Program-made: the position numbers and the translations under genes | Source: JBNAGF01 sp049801055 | Lineage (GTDB): Bacteria; Pseudomonadota; Alphaproteobacteria; Rhodobacterales; Rhodobacteraceae | NCBI RefSeq assembly: GCF_049801055.1 | Contig: NZ_JBNAGF010000007.1 | Coordinates: forward strand, 124,001-188,000 | Direction of reading: 5' to 3' | DNA: 64,000 nt | Notes under the pieces: model-generated | The model's database searches: none | What the model was told of the DNA's origin: nothing | Seen by the model: the letters and a program-made list of their open reading frames with translations, nothing else | Shown here: positions 52,422 to 61,011 of the stretch, piece by piece | How the letters are laid out: every line of letters starts with the position of its first letter | Numbering within the stretch: the first letter of the stretch is position 1

Positions 52422-53569
52422 GCGCTCAGCTCCTTGACCACGCCGTCCAGCATCCGCTCACAGGCCTCCAGTTGGGCAAGCTCGATGAATTCGTCCGCCT
52501 TGTGGCCCTGTCCAGCCATCGAGCCGGGGCCGCAGACGATTGTGGGCACGCCGAGCGCGTCAAAAAATCCGGCCTCCGTGCCGAAGGCCACTTTCGTGGT
52601 GTCGTTCGTGCCCAGCAGCCGCGCTGCGAGCTGCGATGCCTCAGACGCCGCGGGCGCGTCGAGGCCCGGATAGGCGTTGAGCTGGGTGATCGAGACGTCA
52701 GCCCCGTCAAAGCGGTCTCGATAGTGCGCGCCTACGCGGCCCGCCACCTCCGTGATCCGCGCCATGATCATCTCCGGCGCATCACTCGCAAGATGGCGGA
52801 ATTCAAATGTCAGGCTCGCGCGCTCCGGCACTATGTTCAACGCTGTGCCGCCTTCCATCTTGCCAACGTGGATTGTGCTGAAAGGCACATCATAAGCCTC
52901 ATCCCGCGCGCCGTTCCGCGCAAACCAGTCCTGCACGTCGCGCAGCCCTGCGATCATGTCGGCGGCCAGATGCAGCGCGTTCACGAACCGGGGCGCAAGC
53001 GAGGAATGCCCCGCCTGTCCGGTGCACACAGCTTCCAGTGCGGCCTTGCCCTTGTGCCCAATTGCCACCTGCATCCCTGTCGGCTCGCCGACGAAGCAGG
53101 CGCGCGGACTGCCGATCAGATCAGGCACCCTGCCGATCATTTCCTGAATGCCGACGCAGCCGATTTCTTCGTCGTAAGAGAAAATGAGCTTGAGTGGTTC
53201 ATTAAGGTCAGACTTTGCCGCCTGGTCTGCCGCGTGCAGCATAGAGGCGACATAGCCTTTCATATCTGTTGTGCCGCGCCCAAAGAGGCGCGTCCCCTCG
53301 CGGCTCAAGGCAAAGGGCGCGCGCGTCCAGGGCTGCCCTTCGACGGGCACGACATCGGTATGGGCCGACAAAAGCACACCATGTGGCCCCTCAGGCCCGA
53401 TCTCGGCATAAAGTCCGAGTTTGCCCACCTGAGGCGAAGGCAGCGGCACGCAGCGCGCGCCGCGTGCTAAGAGGAAATCTTCGATGTAAGCGATGATTTC
53501 CGCGTTGGGTTTGGCGCTGACTGTCTCAAAACCGACAAGCCGCTCCAGTGTTTCAAGGGTCAGCGACAT
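52418..53569 (-). CDS. argE: ArgE-like M20 metallopeptidase/deacylase
   Basis: 383 residues from the ATG at 53569 (MSLTLETLERLVGFETVSAK). Metal-binding features of the M20 family: LSAHTDVVPVEGQPW (about 75-85), FGRGTTDMKGYVASML, YDEEIGCVGIQEM, CFVGEPTGMQVAIGHKG, FGTEAGFFDALGVPTIVCGP. Best described as acetylornithine deacetylase, but the family also cuts other N-acyl amino acids. It is encoded right after the TMADH-like flavoprotein (4-base gap), in a locus with an acetylpolyamine amidohydrolase, so its true substrate may be an N-acyl diamine or amino acid and not N-acetylornithine. Confidence 0.85.
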   Translation of the reverse strand: MSLTLETLERLVGFETVSAKPNAEIIAYIEDFLLARGARCVPLPSPQVGKLGLYAEIGPEGPHGVLLSAHTDVVPVEGQPWTRAPFALSREGTRLFGRGTTDMKGYVASMLHAADQAAKSDLNEPLKLIFSYDEEIGCVGIQEMIGRVPDLIGSPRACFVGEPTGMQVAIGHKGKAALEAVCTGQAGHSSLAPRFVNALHLAADMIAGLRDVQDWFARNGARDEAYDVPFSTIHVGKMEGGTALNIVPERASLTFEFRHLASDAPEMIMARITEVAGRVGAHYRDRFDGADVSITQLNAYPGLDAPAASEASQLAARLLGTNDTTKVAFGTEAGFFDALGVPTIVCGPGSMAGQGHKADEFIELAQLEACERMLDGVVKELSA

Positions 53570-53573
53570 CGCA

Positions 53574-55643
53574 TCAATCCAAGGCCAGTTCCGTGATTTC
53601 GCGGCGGAAGGGCAGTGCGTCACCGATGTCTTCCCCGTCCAGCTCGCGGGCATAGCGGTGGCCTGCATAGGTGGCCCATGCGATCGGGCCGGGTGCGTTG
53701 GCGTCGCCGATCAGTTTGACGGACTTGATGCCCGCATCGGCCCACTCCGCCTCGCGTTCTTTCAGCGCGTTGTAAACGCCGTTGATCTCCAGCTTGGAGG
53801 CAACGACGACCACAGCGCCGCAATCAAAGTCCTGGGTCATTCCAGTGTAGACACAATCAGATACGACATGGCCTGAGGCGATTTGGGTAACACCACGGTT
53901 GAGCACAATGTTCACGCCCATCTTAGCAAGTTTCTTGTGAATGGCATGTTGCTCCAGCGTGTTGACCGTCCAGTCGGAAAGATAAGCGGAGGGCGTGATG
54001 ATTGTCACGTCACACCCTTCGGAGACCAGCAGCTCGGCCAGCACGCCGCCCATGTAGTAGTGATCGTCGTCATAGATCACCACTTTGCCGCTCGGCTTTT
54101 TGCCCGACATGATGTCATCGGGGGTAAAGATCGGCATCGCGTCATCCATCGGCATCGGCACGACATGCTGGCGGCTGACCCCATCCGCTCGCCACTTGGC
54201 GCCCGTGGCGAGACAGACATTCTCGAAACCGAACTCGAGGATGCTGTCTGCATCCAGCTCGCTGTCGAAATAGGTTTCGACATTGGGTTTCTGACTGATC
54301 TGGTATTCGCGGTAATCGACAACGCGGCCCCAAGCCGAGAGGCCGGGCAAAGCGCGTTCACGCGTCACGCGCCCGCCGATTTCGGTGCCCGCCTCGGCAA
54401 TGGCCACGTCATAGCCACGTTCGGACAGCGCGCGCGCCGCCTCAAGCCCTGCGGGGCCGGAGCCCACGACAAGCACGTTTTCACTGCCACCCTTGGCATT
54501 CATCCTTTCAGGATGCCAGCCCTTGCGCCATTCTTCCATGAAAGTGGGGTTTTGCGTGCAGCGGCTGATCGACATGGTCATGTCGCCGGTGATGCAGATG
54601 TTGCAGCCGATACATTCGCGGATGTCTTCGATACGGCCTTCTTCGATCTTCTTGGGCAGGAACGGATCGGCGATCGACGGGCGCGCGCAGCCGATGAAAT
54701 CCAGCGTACCGGATTTGACCATCTTCGCCATCACATCCGGCGAAGTGAAACGGCCCACGCCCACGATCGGCTTGTCCGTCAGCTCATGAATGCCGCGCAC
54801 CAGCTGTTCCTGTGCGGCCTCATCCTTGAACCGCGACGGACCAGAGCAATCTTCCCAAGTGCCTTGCGCCAGATCCCAAAGATCGGGCAAATCGCGATTC
54901 ATCTCGATGAAATCGCGCACTTCGGCGTTGGAAAAGCCAAGATCGCCGATGGTCTCATCGAGCGATACACGCAAGGTAATGCCCAGGGTGTCGCCAACGG
55001 CGTCTTTCATATCGGAGATCACCTCGTTCACGAACCGCGCGCGGTTTTCGAGACTTCCGCCGTATTCATCGCTGCGCTGGTTGGTGGCGCGGGAGAGGAA
55101 ATGCTGGAAGATCCCGAAGCCATGCGCGCCATAAAGGCAGATCAGATCAAAGCCTGCATCCCTGCTTCGCCTGGCTGCATTTACAAACCAGCGGCGCAGG
55201 TCGCGGATGTCGGATTTGTCGAGCGCGCGGGCCTGCACGGGATCGTTGGTAAAGGTGCGAATGGGGGCGGCAGAAACGGCCAGCGGGACTTCCTTGGTAT
55301 AAAGGTTCGGGCCGTTGATTCCCGAGTAGGCTAGTTGAATGCCCGCAAGCGCGCCATGTTCCTTCATCTTCTCCGACATATTGCGCAACATCGGGATGTC
55401 CTTGTCTTCCCAAAGGCGCAGCTCGATGAAGGGCGTTATCTCCGAGGTGTGGTGCATCTCGCACTGCTCGGTAAACACAACGCCCCAGCCGCCTTGTGAT
55501 TTTATCCCGCGCATCTCTGCTGCAGCCGATGGGTCACGATAGCCCCCGCCATTGCAATGCGGCACCTGATAGAACCTGTTCTTCGATGTGACAGGTCCGA
55601 TATCCATCGGCTCGAACAAGATATCATAGCGGGGATCGCGCAT
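53574..55643 (-). CDS. Trimethylamine/dimethylglycine dehydrogenase-like iron-sulfur flavoprotein
   Basis: 689 residues from the ATG at 55643, with AGGAG 8 bases before it. An old-yellow-enzyme TIM barrel (1-350) binds FMN, with the catalytic YGAH pair in LYGAHGFGIFQHFL (about 170) and a matching Asp in DLWDLAQGTW. The 4Fe-4S site is CIGCNICITGDMTMSISRC (C-x2-C-x2-C-x11-C, about 345-363). A C-terminal part has a dinucleotide-binding GSGPAGLEAARAL and a second Rossmann unit. Length is between TMADH (about 730) and dimethylglycine demethylase DgcA (about 686), nearer the latter. It should oxidise an N-methylated or other secondary or tertiary amine. The substrate is not identified. Confidence 0.83.
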   Translation of the reverse strand: MRDPRYDILFEPMDIGPVTSKNRFYQVPHCNGGGYRDPSAAAEMRGIKSQGGWGVVFTEQCEMHHTSEITPFIELRLWEDKDIPMLRNMSEKMKEHGALAGIQLAYSGINGPNLYTKEVPLAVSAAPIRTFTNDPVQARALDKSDIRDLRRWFVNAARRSRDAGFDLICLYGAHGFGIFQHFLSRATNQRSDEYGGSLENRARFVNEVISDMKDAVGDTLGITLRVSLDETIGDLGFSNAEVRDFIEMNRDLPDLWDLAQGTWEDCSGPSRFKDEAAQEQLVRGIHELTDKPIVGVGRFTSPDVMAKMVKSGTLDFIGCARPSIADPFLPKKIEEGRIEDIRECIGCNICITGDMTMSISRCTQNPTFMEEWRKGWHPERMNAKGGSENVLVVGSGPAGLEAARALSERGYDVAIAEAGTEIGGRVTRERALPGLSAWGRVVDYREYQISQKPNVETYFDSELDADSILEFGFENVCLATGAKWRADGVSRQHVVPMPMDDAMPIFTPDDIMSGKKPSGKVVIYDDDHYYMGGVLAELLVSEGCDVTIITPSAYLSDWTVNTLEQHAIHKKLAKMGVNIVLNRGVTQIASGHVVSDCVYTGMTQDFDCGAVVVVASKLEINGVYNALKEREAEWADAGIKSVKLIGDANAPGPIAWATYAGHRYARELDGEDIGDALPFRREITELALD

Positions 55644-55725
55644 GGGGATGGCTCCTGAAAACTGGCTTTCTGGCAAGCTAGCGCGCAGGACGGGCAGGCG
55701 ACAGACAGCGATACTAAATCCCTGA

Positions 55726-55740
55726 TTAGGGCAGGACTAA
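55726..55740 (-). promoter_or_regulatory. TTAGG-N5-ACTAA half-mismatch palindrome before the flavoprotein
   Basis: TTAGGGCAGGACTAA, one base different from the palindromes at 52120, 59421 and 59468. It lies about 90 bases before the flavoprotein ATG. Confidence 0.6.
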
Positions 55741-55758
55741 CGCGCAAGCTTGGGTCAG

Positions 55759-56685
55759 TCAGCCCGTGTTGAGACCGACGATACGCCCGCTCTGGTGCTC
55801 GGACTTGCAATGCTCGATGAAGGCGCGGATCACGCTGACGCTGTCTGCTTCGCGCGATGACAATAGGCCCATCTGCATCGGACGCACCTCGCCTTCGAGA
55901 GGGACGAAATGCAGGGGTTTGCCGTCGGGCGAGAGGTCATTCAAGGGGCGCACATTGGCGATGGAATACCCGAACCCGTTGGCCACAAGGCTGCGCATCA
56001 CGGCCATATCGCGTGTGCGTTCGGCGATGATTGGCTTGCGCCCGGCTGCGCCGAAGAAAGAGAGGAAGTATTCCGAACTGAAGGGCAGGTCGAGCAACAC
56101 CATCGGATGGGGCAAAAGGTCTTGCACGGTGACGCTGCTGCGTCCGACAAGCGAATGCCCCGCGCCCAGTATGGCATAGGGCGGCAGCGAGGCGATCGGC
56201 TCGAACTTGAGATCGCTCGGCAGTTCTAGATCGTAGGTGATGGCGACATCTATCTCGCTCTGCCGCAGCTTGCTGAAGATCTGCGCCTGATCCAGCTCAT
56301 GCTGCTTGACGCGCACGGTGGGATAGAGCTTCTCGAAACTGGCCCTGAGGGAGGGCAGGACAACTTGAGAAAAGGTCAACAGCCCACCGATGGAAAGCGG
56401 GCCTTGCACATTGCCAGAAATGTCGCCTGCGAGGTCGATCAGTTTTTCGGCGTTCTGCAATACGATCTTGACTTGCTTGAGCATTTCGCGGCCCGCTGTC
56501 GTGAGCGATAGTCCTTGCGCGTGCTGGCGCACGAAAAGCGGCAGGCCGAATTCTTGCTCAAGTTGGTTGATCGCCGCCGAGATAGAGGGCGAGGACACAT
56601 TGACCTTTTCGGCGGCCAGCGCAATGCTGCCCATCTCGCCAACTGCAACGAAATATTCCAATTGGCGCAGGGTGAAGCGCAGCAT
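55759..56685 (-). CDS. LysR-type regulator of the amine locus
   Basis: 308 residues. The winged helix-turn-helix (RFTLRQLEYFVAVGEMGSIA, then AAEKVNVSSPSISAAINQLE) is at the N-terminus, followed by the ligand-binding substrate domain. It begins 20 bases after the aldehyde dehydrogenase stop, so it is co-transcribed with ridA, DUF1028 and the dehydrogenase gene and would control its own promoter. It is the only transcription factor in the 47-61 kb locus, so it is the likely reader of the TTAGG-N5-CCTAA palindromes. Confidence 0.9.
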   Translation of the reverse strand: MLRFTLRQLEYFVAVGEMGSIALAAEKVNVSSPSISAAINQLEQEFGLPLFVRQHAQGLSLTTAGREMLKQVKIVLQNAEKLIDLAGDISGNVQGPLSIGGLLTFSQVVLPSLRASFEKLYPTVRVKQHELDQAQIFSKLRQSEIDVAITYDLELPSDLKFEPIASLPPYAILGAGHSLVGRSSVTVQDLLPHPMVLLDLPFSSEYFLSFFGAAGRKPIIAERTRDMAVMRSLVANGFGYSIANVRPLNDLSPDGKPLHFVPLEGEVRPMQMGLLSSREADSVSVIRAFIEHCKSEHQSGRIVGLNTG

Positions 56686-56704
56686 GAGAGATTATCCTTC
56701 GGCG

Positions 56705-58201
56705 TCAGGCCTTATACTTGATCCAGATTGTTTTGAGCGCTGTGTATTTGTCAAACGAATGCAAGGACAGATCGCGCCCGAAGCCTGATTGCTTCATACC
56801 GCCAAAGGGGGTTTGTGCAGAGAGCGCATCGACGGTGTTCACCGAAACTGTTCCCACATGAAGATTGTCCGCTATGCGGCAGGCGCGGCTCAGGTTGTCG
56901 GTCCAGACTGAGGCGGCAAGACCATAGATGGACTCGTTGGCCATGCTCACCGCCTCATCTTCGGTATCAAAGGCAATGACAGACAGCACTGGCCCAAAGA
57001 TTTCATCGCGCGCAAGCGGATTTTCTTGCGTGACCTCGTCGAAAATCGTGGGCTGAACAAAGCATCCTTTGCCATCCACCGTGACACGCGCGCCACCTGT
57101 CACGAGGTTTGCCGAAGTTTTGCCCTCTTCGACAAATTGCATGATGCTTGCGGTTTGCTTTTCATCGACAATCGCGCCCATCTTCGAGGCGGGATCAAGC
57201 GGATCGCCCGGCTGCATCGCATCGGCGCGCTCTTTGAGCATGGCGACAAAGTCGTCTTTTATGGCGCGCTCCACATAGAGCCGCGAGTTGGCCGAGCAGA
57301 CCTCGCCCTGATTGAAGAAGATGCCGAATGCCGCCATATCGGCTGCCGTTTCAAGATTGTCGCAATCGGCGAACACGATGTTAGGGCTTTTGCCGCCCGT
57401 TTCGGGCCAGACCTGCTTGAGGTTGGATTGGCCGGAGTATTCCATGAACTTCCTGCCGATGGCGGTTGAGCCAGTGAAGGCAAGGCAATCCACATCCATA
57501 TGCAGCCCCAGCGCGCGGCCTGCGATGTGCCCAAAGCCCGGAACAACGTTGAACACCCCGTCGGGCACGCCTGCTTCGGCGGCCAGTTCGGCAAGGCGCA
57601 AGGCAGACAGCGGGGATTGTTCGGCGGGCTTCAAGACGACCGAGTTGCCTGCGGCCAAAGCCGCCGCCGCTTTCCATGTGGCCATGTCGAGCGGGAAATT
57701 CCAAGGCGTGACCGCGCCGACCACACCCAAAGACACCCGGCGCACCAGCGCAAGATCTCCGGGGCCTGTCGGGGCCACTTCATCATAAACCTTGTCAATG
57801 GCTTCGGCATACCACTGGAAGAAATGTGCAGAGCCGGGGGCATCGACGGTCACGGCATCGGTGATCAGCTTGCCCATATCCAGACTGTCGAGCAGAGCCA
57901 TTTCCGCAAGGTTTTTGCGGATCAGATCAGCGAGCTTCAACATGACCGCCTTGCGGTCACCGGGGGGCATGCGCGACCAGTGGCCCGCCTCGAAAGCGCG
58001 CCTTGCCGATGCAACTGCGCGGTTGATATCCTCTGCATCGCCTTCCGCCACCTGAGCCAAAACCGTCCCCGTCGCAGGGTTCACACTGTCAAAGGTCTTG
58101 CCAGAAGCCGCATCCACAAACCTGCCGTCGATAAAGGCCTGGCACCGGAAATCGAGCCCGGATGCGCGGGTTTTCCACTCCTGGTGGGTGTGATCAAGCA
58201 T
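56705..58201 (-). CDS. Aldehyde dehydrogenase (PuuC-like)
   Basis: 498 residues from the ATG at 58201 with AAGGA upstream. The NAD(P)-dependent aldehyde dehydrogenase motifs are all there: TPWNFPLDMATWKAAAALAA, FTGSTAIGRKFMEYSG, the catalytic Glu in WPETGGKSPNIVFAD, and the catalytic Cys in FFNQGEVCSANSRLYVE (about 290). The C-terminal FGGMKQSGFGRDLSLHSFDK matches gamma-glutamyl-gamma-aminobutyraldehyde dehydrogenase PuuC and relatives. It would oxidise an aldehyde made by amine dehydrogenation. Its start region abuts the DUF1028 stop. Confidence 0.9.
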   Translation of the reverse strand: MLDHTHQEWKTRASGLDFRCQAFIDGRFVDAASGKTFDSVNPATGTVLAQVAEGDAEDINRAVASARRAFEAGHWSRMPPGDRKAVMLKLADLIRKNLAEMALLDSLDMGKLITDAVTVDAPGSAHFFQWYAEAIDKVYDEVAPTGPGDLALVRRVSLGVVGAVTPWNFPLDMATWKAAAALAAGNSVVLKPAEQSPLSALRLAELAAEAGVPDGVFNVVPGFGHIAGRALGLHMDVDCLAFTGSTAIGRKFMEYSGQSNLKQVWPETGGKSPNIVFADCDNLETAADMAAFGIFFNQGEVCSANSRLYVERAIKDDFVAMLKERADAMQPGDPLDPASKMGAIVDEKQTASIMQFVEEGKTSANLVTGGARVTVDGKGCFVQPTIFDEVTQENPLARDEIFGPVLSVIAFDTEDEAVSMANESIYGLAASVWTDNLSRACRIADNLHVGTVSVNTVDALSAQTPFGGMKQSGFGRDLSLHSFDKYTALKTIWIKYKA

Positions 58202-58215
58202 GTTGGTTCCTTTGT

Positions 58216-58890
58216 TCAATCGTCGCCGGGCACGCCGTAGGAAGGTGCCTCCTGCGGATCAAGAGCGCGCTGGATGTAAGCGTCGAGCTGGGGCTTGTAG
58301 ACATCCCAAGCCGTAGCGATTGCCTCGATTGGGCAGTCTTCGGTCCAGTCGCAGCGCAGATCGGCTACAGGCCAGCTGACCTTGTCTGCGATCTGTAGAC
58401 CTGCGGAATGCACGGGCCCGGCTTCGCCACCCGCTGCCAGCCCTGCGCGCAGCGCGGCAATCAAACGGTCGCCTATGTGGCCCGTGGCGGCGAGATAGCC
58501 TTCCACGATGGCCTGAGGCACAGCATCATTGGCCAGCAGGTTGCCGCCTGATGCCACATTCTCGGCCTGCGCCTGCGTCCAGATTCCCAGCGAGTTGGGA
58601 CCGGAGTGAATGGCCGTCTGGCCGTTCTTGTCCACGGCCAAAACCTGCCGGTATTCGATGCAACGGCCTTGATCGCGCACACCTGCAATGGTCTCGGCCG
58701 CAGTCATGCCACCCTGCATCAGATCCAGCGCGAGCGGCCCCAGTGTCGGGTCAGTCACATTCTGGGAGGCCACTGCGCCAACGCCTGCCCGCGTGTAGGA
58801 ACAGCGCGCCGCAACGGCAGGCGAAGACGACGAGATAGCGACACCGAACATACCTGTGTCGGAGCAGCGGGCCACAAGCGAGAACGTCAT
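58216..58890 (-). CDS. DUF1028 Ntn-hydrolase-like protein
   Basis: 224 residues. DUF1028 proteins have an Ntn-hydrolase fold; this one starts MTFSLVARCSDTGMFGVAIS, then SSSPAVAARCSYTRAGVGAV and ASQNVTDPTLGPLALDLMQG, which is the family pattern. Their reaction is not settled. They often lie beside RidA, aldehyde dehydrogenases and amine transporters, which suggests hydrolysis of an amide or gamma-glutamyl-type intermediate. Its ATG overlaps the ridA stop (ATGA). Confidence 0.85.
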   Translation of the reverse strand: MTFSLVARCSDTGMFGVAISSSSPAVAARCSYTRAGVGAVASQNVTDPTLGPLALDLMQGGMTAAETIAGVRDQGRCIEYRQVLAVDKNGQTAIHSGPNSLGIWTQAQAENVASGGNLLANDAVPQAIVEGYLAATGHIGDRLIAALRAGLAAGGEAGPVHSAGLQIADKVSWPVADLRCDWTEDCPIEAIATAWDVYKPQLDAYIQRALDPQEAPSYGVPGDD

Positions 58891-59303
58891 TCCGGAATCA
58901 CCGCTGTGCCGTCAATCTCGACCAGCCATTCAGGGCGCGCCAGGGCTTGCACGACCAACCCTGTCGAAACGGGGTGCACGCCTTTGATGTATTCCCCCAT
59001 GGTGCGATAGACGGCCTCGCGATGGCGCACATCTGTGATATAGACCACGACCTTGACCAGATGTTCCATCTGGCCGCCAGCTTCCTCGATCAGTTGCTTG
59101 ATGTTCTGCATCACCTTGTGGGTCTGCGCTACAGGGTCGTGACTGTCCAGGTTTACGGCATCATCAAGATTTTGCGGGCATTGGCCGCGCAGCCAGACCG
59201 TTTTGCCGCCTTGGGTGACAACAGCCTGACACAGATCGTTGTCGAGGTTCTGCTCGGGGTAGGTGTCCGATGTGTTGAACTTTCGAATTCGGGTATGGGT
59301 CAT
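58887..59303 (-). CDS. RidA-family imine/enamine deaminase
   Basis: 138 residues from the ATG at 59303 with GGGAG upstream; the open frame runs further up but without support. RidA signatures are QAVVTQGGKTVWLRGQCPQN, TDVRHREAVYRTMGEY and a C-terminal ALARPEWLVEIDGTAV, where the Arg that holds the carboxylate of the imine (ARPEW) is present. RidA proteins hydrolyse reactive imines formed by amine or amino-acid dehydrogenases. It is the first gene of the ridA-DUF1028-ALDH-LysR operon and divergent from the monooxygenase gene. Confidence 0.88.
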   Translation of the reverse strand: MTHTRIRKFNTSDTYPEQNLDNDLCQAVVTQGGKTVWLRGQCPQNLDDAVNLDSHDPVAQTHKVMQNIKQLIEEAGGQMEHLVKVVVYITDVRHREAVYRTMGEYIKGVHPVSTGLVVQALARPEWLVEIDGTAVIPE

Positions 59304-59420
59304 GCCAGCTCCCTCTTTATGTGTGACGGACCAACAAGAGGTCGTATGTCGGCTTTCAGGCGTAGCGTCAGGAATATTTGAATTGATGCAATGAAAAAGC
59401 ACGGAGTCCCTCATTTGCGA

Positions 59421-59435
59421 TTAGGGTGTGCCTAA
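59421..59435. promoter_or_regulatory. TTAGG-N5-CCTAA palindrome, first copy in the ridA/monooxygenase promoter
   Basis: TTAGGGTGTGCCTAA, perfect palindrome arms, 118 bases before the ridA ATG and 130 before the monooxygenase ATG. A second copy lies 47 bases further right. Confidence 0.75.
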
Positions 59436-59467
59436 GCAGGCTTCGGCCGGGTGAGGATTTCCCGGCT

Positions 59468-59482
59468 TTAGGTTCAGCCTAA
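59468..59482. promoter_or_regulatory. TTAGG-N5-CCTAA palindrome, second copy in the ridA/monooxygenase promoter
   Basis: TTAGGTTCAGCCTAA. Two sites at a 47-base distance in one divergent promoter are the usual arrangement for a LysR regulator controlling both directions. Confidence 0.75.
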
Positions 59483-59564
59483 GCAGTGCTGAATGAATTA
59501 CTGTTTTCGCAACTGACGCGCGCCCCCTACGGTCGGAGCAAGTTGAAACCCTGGAGGGGATGTC

Positions 59565-60860
59565 ATGGCTGTGGAAAAAGTAGACACCGTTGTTGTTGGG
59601 GGCGGCCAGGCGGGCATTGCCGCGAGCGAGCACTTGAGCAATCACGGGATTGCGCATGTCGTGCTGGAGCGCAATCGCATCGCGGAAAAATGGCGCTCGG
59701 CACGATGGGACTCTCTGGTTGCCAACGGTCCTGCCTGGCATGACCGCTTTCCAAATCGCGATTTCGATGACCCGGATTATGACGCTTTCATCCCTAAGGA
59801 AGCCGTCGCAGATTACTTTGTGGACTACGTTGAACAGATCAAGGCACCGGTGCGCTGCGGCGTCACCGTCGAACATGTCGAGCGGACCTCAAACGGGGGC
59901 GGCTTCCGGATAATGACCAGTGATGGCGCGTTTGAAGCCCGTCATGTCATAGCTGCTACCGGAGCATTCCAGAACCCGGCCATTCCGCCGCTCGTTCCGT
60001 CCGATGCACCGGTTCATCAGATGCACTCCAATGACTACCGCAACCCTGAACAACTGCCCGAGGGGGCTGTGCTGGTTGTTGGCGCGGGGTCATCCGGGGC
60101 CCAGATTGCTGAAGAGTTGATGGAGGCAGGACGGCAGGTCTATATCTCGATCGGCGCGCATGACCGTCCACCGCGGCGCTATCGCGGGCGCGATTTCGTG
60201 TGGTGGCTCGGCGTGCTGGGCAAGTGGGATATGCAAACGCCAGGAGCCGGCACAGAACATGTTACCATTGCGGTCAGTGGCGCTAATGGCGGACGCACTG
60301 TGGATTTCAGACGCTTCGCCGCAGGCGGAATGCATCTGCTGGGCCTGACGGAAAGCTACAAGGACGGAACGGTCCGGTTTGCCGATGATTTGGCCGAGAA
60401 CATTGCGAACGGTGATGCAAACCACCTGGCCTTGCTGGAGGAGGCCGATGCCTACGTTGCGCGCCACGGCCTTGACCTTCCCGAAAACCCCGAGGAGCGC
60501 AAGCGCTGGCCCGACCCTGCGTGCTTGACAGATCCGACACGCGAGCTTGATTTGCAGCAGGCCGGAATCACCACGATCCTCTGGGCGACGGGCTTCGCTG
60601 TCGATTACAGCTGGCTGAAGGTCGACACCTTCGACGAGCGCGGACGGCCATTGCACCAGCGCGGTGTGTCGCGTGAGCCCGGCGTATACTTCCTCGGGTT
60701 GCCTTGGCAGTCGCGGCGCGGCTCATCTTTCATTTGGGGGGTCTGGCACGATGCCAAATTCATCGCGGATCAAATCGCCATTCAGCATGCCTATGAAACG
60801 TATCAGCCAGCAGAGTCAAACACCAAGAATTTACATGTTGCAGCTCTCAAAGAGGCCTAA
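59565..60860 (+). CDS. Flavin-containing monooxygenase (CzcO-like)
   Basis: 431 residues from the ATG at 59565 with GGAGGGG upstream. Two dinucleotide-binding sites are visible: VVGGGQAGIAASEHL (FAD, about 10-24) and VVGAGSSGAQIAEEL (NADPH, about 167-181), and LWATGFAVDYSWL near residue 345 is the conserved C-terminal ATG motif. The protein is related to the CzcO/trimethylamine monooxygenase group and would add oxygen to an amine nitrogen or other soft centre. It shares a promoter region with ridA, which carries two of the LysR-type palindromes, so it likely belongs to the same pathway. Confidence 0.85.
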   Translation: MAVEKVDTVVVGGGQAGIAASEHLSNHGIAHVVLERNRIAEKWRSARWDSLVANGPAWHDRFPNRDFDDPDYDAFIPKEAVADYFVDYVEQIKAPVRCGVTVEHVERTSNGGGFRIMTSDGAFEARHVIAATGAFQNPAIPPLVPSDAPVHQMHSNDYRNPEQLPEGAVLVVGAGSSGAQIAEELMEAGRQVYISIGAHDRPPRRYRGRDFVWWLGVLGKWDMQTPGAGTEHVTIAVSGANGGRTVDFRRFAAGGMHLLGLTESYKDGTVRFADDLAENIANGDANHLALLEEADAYVARHGLDLPENPEERKRWPDPACLTDPTRELDLQQAGITTILWATGFAVDYSWLKVDTFDERGRPLHQRGVSREPGVYFLGLPWQSRRGSSFIWGVWHDAKFIADQIAIQHAYETYQPAESNTKNLHVAALKEA

Positions 60861-61011
60861 CCGGAAGCATACGGAACAAAAAACACGGATCAGGTGGCGA
60901 AAGTCAGGATTGCGATGAAGGCGACGTCCGCAACTGTGATTGAGGGAGCTGCCATGGCTGTTGCGACGACAGTCCCACTGATCAGATTGTGCATCGTTTG
61001 GACACCCAAAC
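60861..61011. other. Spacer between monooxygenase and amidohydrolase genes
   Basis: About 150 bases between two convergent genes. No gene or strong hairpin is visible in it. Confidence 0.5.
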
